This document shows, piece after piece, positions 62,306-64,000 of a DNA stretch of 64,000 bases. The translations under genes and the position numbers were made by a program. How positions within the stretch are numbered: the first letter of the stretch is position 1; each line of letters opens with the position of its first letter. The stretch spans positions 1 to 64,000 of the forward strand of contig CALQSB010000003.1 in the NCBI GenBank assembly GCA_943333125.1. The letters run 5' to 3'. The DNA is from Chitinophaga pinensis. GTDB taxonomy: Bacteria; Bacteroidota; Bacteroidia; Chitinophagales; Chitinophagaceae. The notes beneath the pieces were generated by a model, which saw only the letters and a list, made by a program, of their open reading frames with translations, made no database searches and was not told the origin of the DNA.

Positions 62306-63475
62306 CTAAGATAAAATCGGATGTCTTTTAAATGGTTTTGTTTGATCAAACTGATATCTATAGGTAATCAGTTCCCGGGAGCTGAACACATCACCCAGAT
62401 TTTGGGCAATATTCAACATTTTTGGGTTGAAATCGCCAATCCATTGCATTTCATATTCGGTGTAAGGAACTTTGTCAGATTGTAACAATTTGGCAGATTC
62501 AGCAACTATAAAGGCATCAATTCCTTTGCCCTGAAATTCAGGAACAATCCCAAATACCAGGCCGGTGAATTTTTTATTGGGTTTGATTTTTTTTAACAAT
62601 AAAAAATAAAGTTTGTGCAGTAAACTGAATTTTCCATTTAAATATTTAAACCATTGATTCAAATCAGGAAGATTGATAAAAATGGCTATTGGTGTTTCTT
62701 TATAATAAGCAAACCACAAAATTCTTTCGTCCATTACCGGTTTCATCTTATTAAACATCAGCTTCACCTGTTCTTTCGATAATTGCTTTAGTCCGCCATG
62801 GCCTGCCCAGGCTTTATTATATACTTCCATAAAATCGAGGGCGTATTTATCCAGGTTGTTTTTTTTGAGGTGTTGAGCCGAAAAGCTGGAATCTGCAGCA
62901 ATCAAATCATGTCGTTCCCAAATTCTTTGTTGCAGTGGATTTTTGGGTCTCATGCCCATGCAAATCTGTTTATAAAAACATTTGAATCCGTATGTTTCAA
63001 AAAGTATCTTGTAATAAGGAGGGTTGTAATTCATGCAATATAACGGTTCCGAATAGCCTTCTGTTACTAAACCCCACCAGCGATCTCTTTCGCCAAAATT
63101 AATCGGGCCATCCATTACTTCCATTCCTTCATTAATCAACCAGTGTTTTGCATTGTTAAAAAGCAAGTCTGCGGCGTCCTGATTATTGATGCATTCAAAA
63201 AATCCCATACCTCCGGCAGGAGCTTCGTCATCTTTATTTTTATATTTACTGTTAACGAATGCTGCAATTCTTCCAATTAATTCACCTTCATCATTTTTTA
63301 AAATCCATCTTTGTGTTTTTCCAAAACGGTAAGCTTTGTTTTTTTTCTCATCAAAAACATCATTGATGTCCTTATCCAAAGGTCTGATCCAGTTGGAATC
63401 ATTTTTATAAATAATCAGCGCTGTGTTTAGAAAATCTTTTTGATCCTTTTTATCAATAACAGGAAGTATTTGCAT
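62306..63475 (-). CDS. Acetyltransferase-like protein (GNAT fold, YghO-like)
   Basis: A 389-residue protein. WILKNDEGELIGRIAAFVNSKY and GGMGFFECINNQDAADLLFNNAKHWLI in the N-terminal half, and GLVFGIVPEFQGKGIDAFIVAESA in the C-terminal half, look like two GNAT-type lobes; the second has FQGKGID, the acyl-CoA loop. GPINFGERDRWWGLVTEGYSEP is a conserved family block whose role is not known. It resembles the large uncharacterised GNAT proteins (YghO-like) found in many bacteria. It lies between dnaX and a sterol-desaturase-type gene on the minus strand; that neighbour hints at lipid modification, but nothing more can be said. Confidence 0.7.
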   Translation of the reverse strand: MQILPVIDKKDQKDFLNTALIIYKNDSNWIRPLDKDINDVFDEKKNKAYRFGKTQRWILKNDEGELIGRIAAFVNSKYKNKDDEAPAGGMGFFECINNQDAADLLFNNAKHWLINEGMEVMDGPINFGERDRWWGLVTEGYSEPLYCMNYNPPYYKILFETYGFKCFYKQICMGMRPKNPLQQRIWERHDLIAADSSFSAQHLKKNNLDKYALDFMEVYNKAWAGHGGLKQLSKEQVKLMFNKMKPVMDERILWFAYYKETPIAIFINLPDLNQWFKYLNGKFSLLHKLYFLLLKKIKPNKKFTGLVFGIVPEFQGKGIDAFIVAESAKLLQSDKVPYTEYEMQWIGDFNPKMLNIAQNLGDVFSSRELITYRYQFDQTKPFKRHPILS

Positions 63476-63509
63476 GCAATAAATTTAATGGATAATCAGC
63501 AATATAGTT

Positions 63510-64000
63510 TCAGATCAATTCTTTTCTCAATTCATCAGCGGTTTTGCTGCTGCCATCATGGCTCCATCCAGGCGGCATAAATAAATATTTAAGTTTAGTT
63601 GAAAAGGAAACATTTTTTTTCAGGTCTTTTCCAATTGCCTGCCACTCATGAAAAATCAGTTTGAATGGATTATTCGTTTTTGCTATTGGTTTTGTAAGAC
63701 CATATTTCACAGGATCTTGTTCCAGTTCTTCCTGAAAACTGCCAAATAATTTATCCCAGATAATAAGGCACATGCCCATATTTTTATCGAGGTATCTGAT
63801 ATTACTTGCATGATGAACCCTGTGGTGAGAAGGACTTACAAAAAAGACTTCAAACCATCTGGGCATTTTTTTTATGTATTGAGTATGCACCAGTATTCCA
63901 TAAGTTTGAGTAAGTGAGTACATAAATATGATATCGAGTGGTTCGAATCCCATTAAGGCAATAGGTATAAAATAGATAAAGCGATAAGCAGGCTGAAATA
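63510..64000 (-). CDS. Sterol desaturase/fatty acid hydroxylase family protein (partial, 5' end outside window)
   Basis: The reading frame stays open to the window edge (residues FQPAYRFIYFIPIALMGFEP precede the first internal Met at 63953), so the N-terminus is missing. The visible roughly 163 residues include VSPSHHRVHHASN, the HxxHH-type iron ligands of the FA_hydroxylase superfamily, followed by RYLDKNMGMCLIIWDKLFGSFQEE, typical of the C-terminal part. The tail (PPGWSHDGSSKTADELRK) is soluble. These di-iron membrane enzymes hydroxylate or desaturate lipids, or cleave ether lipids. It is 34 bases from the acetyltransferase-like gene. Substrate unknown. Confidence 0.85.
   Translation of the reverse strand, partial: FQPAYRFIYFIPIALMGFEPLDIIFMYSLTQTYGILVHTQYIKKMPRWFEVFFVSPSHHRVHHASNIRYLDKNMGMCLIIWDKLFGSFQEELEQDPVKYGLTKPIAKTNNPFKLIFHEWQAIGKDLKKNVSFSTKLKYLFMPPGWSHDGSSKTADELRKELI

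Overview
This is an AT-rich bacterial chromosome segment from a member of Bacteroidota, most likely near Chitinophagia/Sphingobacteriia (class placement is inference). The evidence is a set of phylum-typical parts: type IX secretion (T9SS) proteins (PorP/SprF-like, PorT, an OmpA/PD40 protein, a T9SS-sorted metalloprotease), a CarboxypepD-plug TonB receptor, a RemB-like barrel, an ATP synthase subunit a with a signal peptide, and repeated TAnnTTTG (-7) promoter boxes. No tRNA, rRNA, CRISPR array, transposase or prophage was seen.

Layout. 1-8.6 kb: the end of a surface-polysaccharide locus (GNAT, Wzy/EpsG-like membrane protein, NodB-type deacetylase, GT4, PglC-like phosphoglycosyl transferase, DegT aminotransferase, PglF-like 4,6-dehydratase). 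A tandemly duplicated hairpin leader precedes the phosphoglycosyl transferase. 8.6-11.5 kb: PorP/SprF plus OmpA-PD40 pair. 11.6-13.4 kb: PhoR/PhoB-type two-component system on the minus strand. 13.5-17.6 kb: a large secreted protein with a caspase-like His/Cys pair, then an MsbA-like exporter. 17.8-20.2 kb: SGNH + MBOAT pair. 20.3-22.9 kb: ATP synthase atpB-E-F-H, without alpha and gamma genes behind it, and with a terminator-like hairpin after atpE. 23.0-28.3 kb: a Dlt-like acylation cassette (SGNH protein, amino-acid-type adenylation enzyme, VOC protein, GNAT, acyl carrier protein, second MBOAT). 28.4-30.9 kb: pyruvyl transferase and GT2.

31-40 kb: housekeeping genes (rny, zapA, a coiled-coil protein, pheT, dnaB with phased DnaA-box-like sites upstream, rsmE, terC, pyrD). 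40-51.7 kb: thiolase, TonB receptor, DUF983, ABC exporter, ComM-like ATPase, MutS-like ATPase, dihydroorotase. The spacers here hold small dispersed repeats, one of which provides the end of the MutS-like gene. 51.7-64 kb: RemB-like barrel, porT-ubiE-engB, YkuK-like protein, T9SS metalloprotease with a small secreted partner, DCC protein, PDH E2, dnaX, a GNAT-like protein and a sterol-desaturase-type gene cut by the window end.

Most promising for new biology: the Dlt-like cassette, which could attach amino acids or N-acylated amino acids to a surface glycan; the caspase-like secreted protein; and the duplicated hairpin leader at 4312-4508. All functions are read from sequence motifs only; no database search was run.
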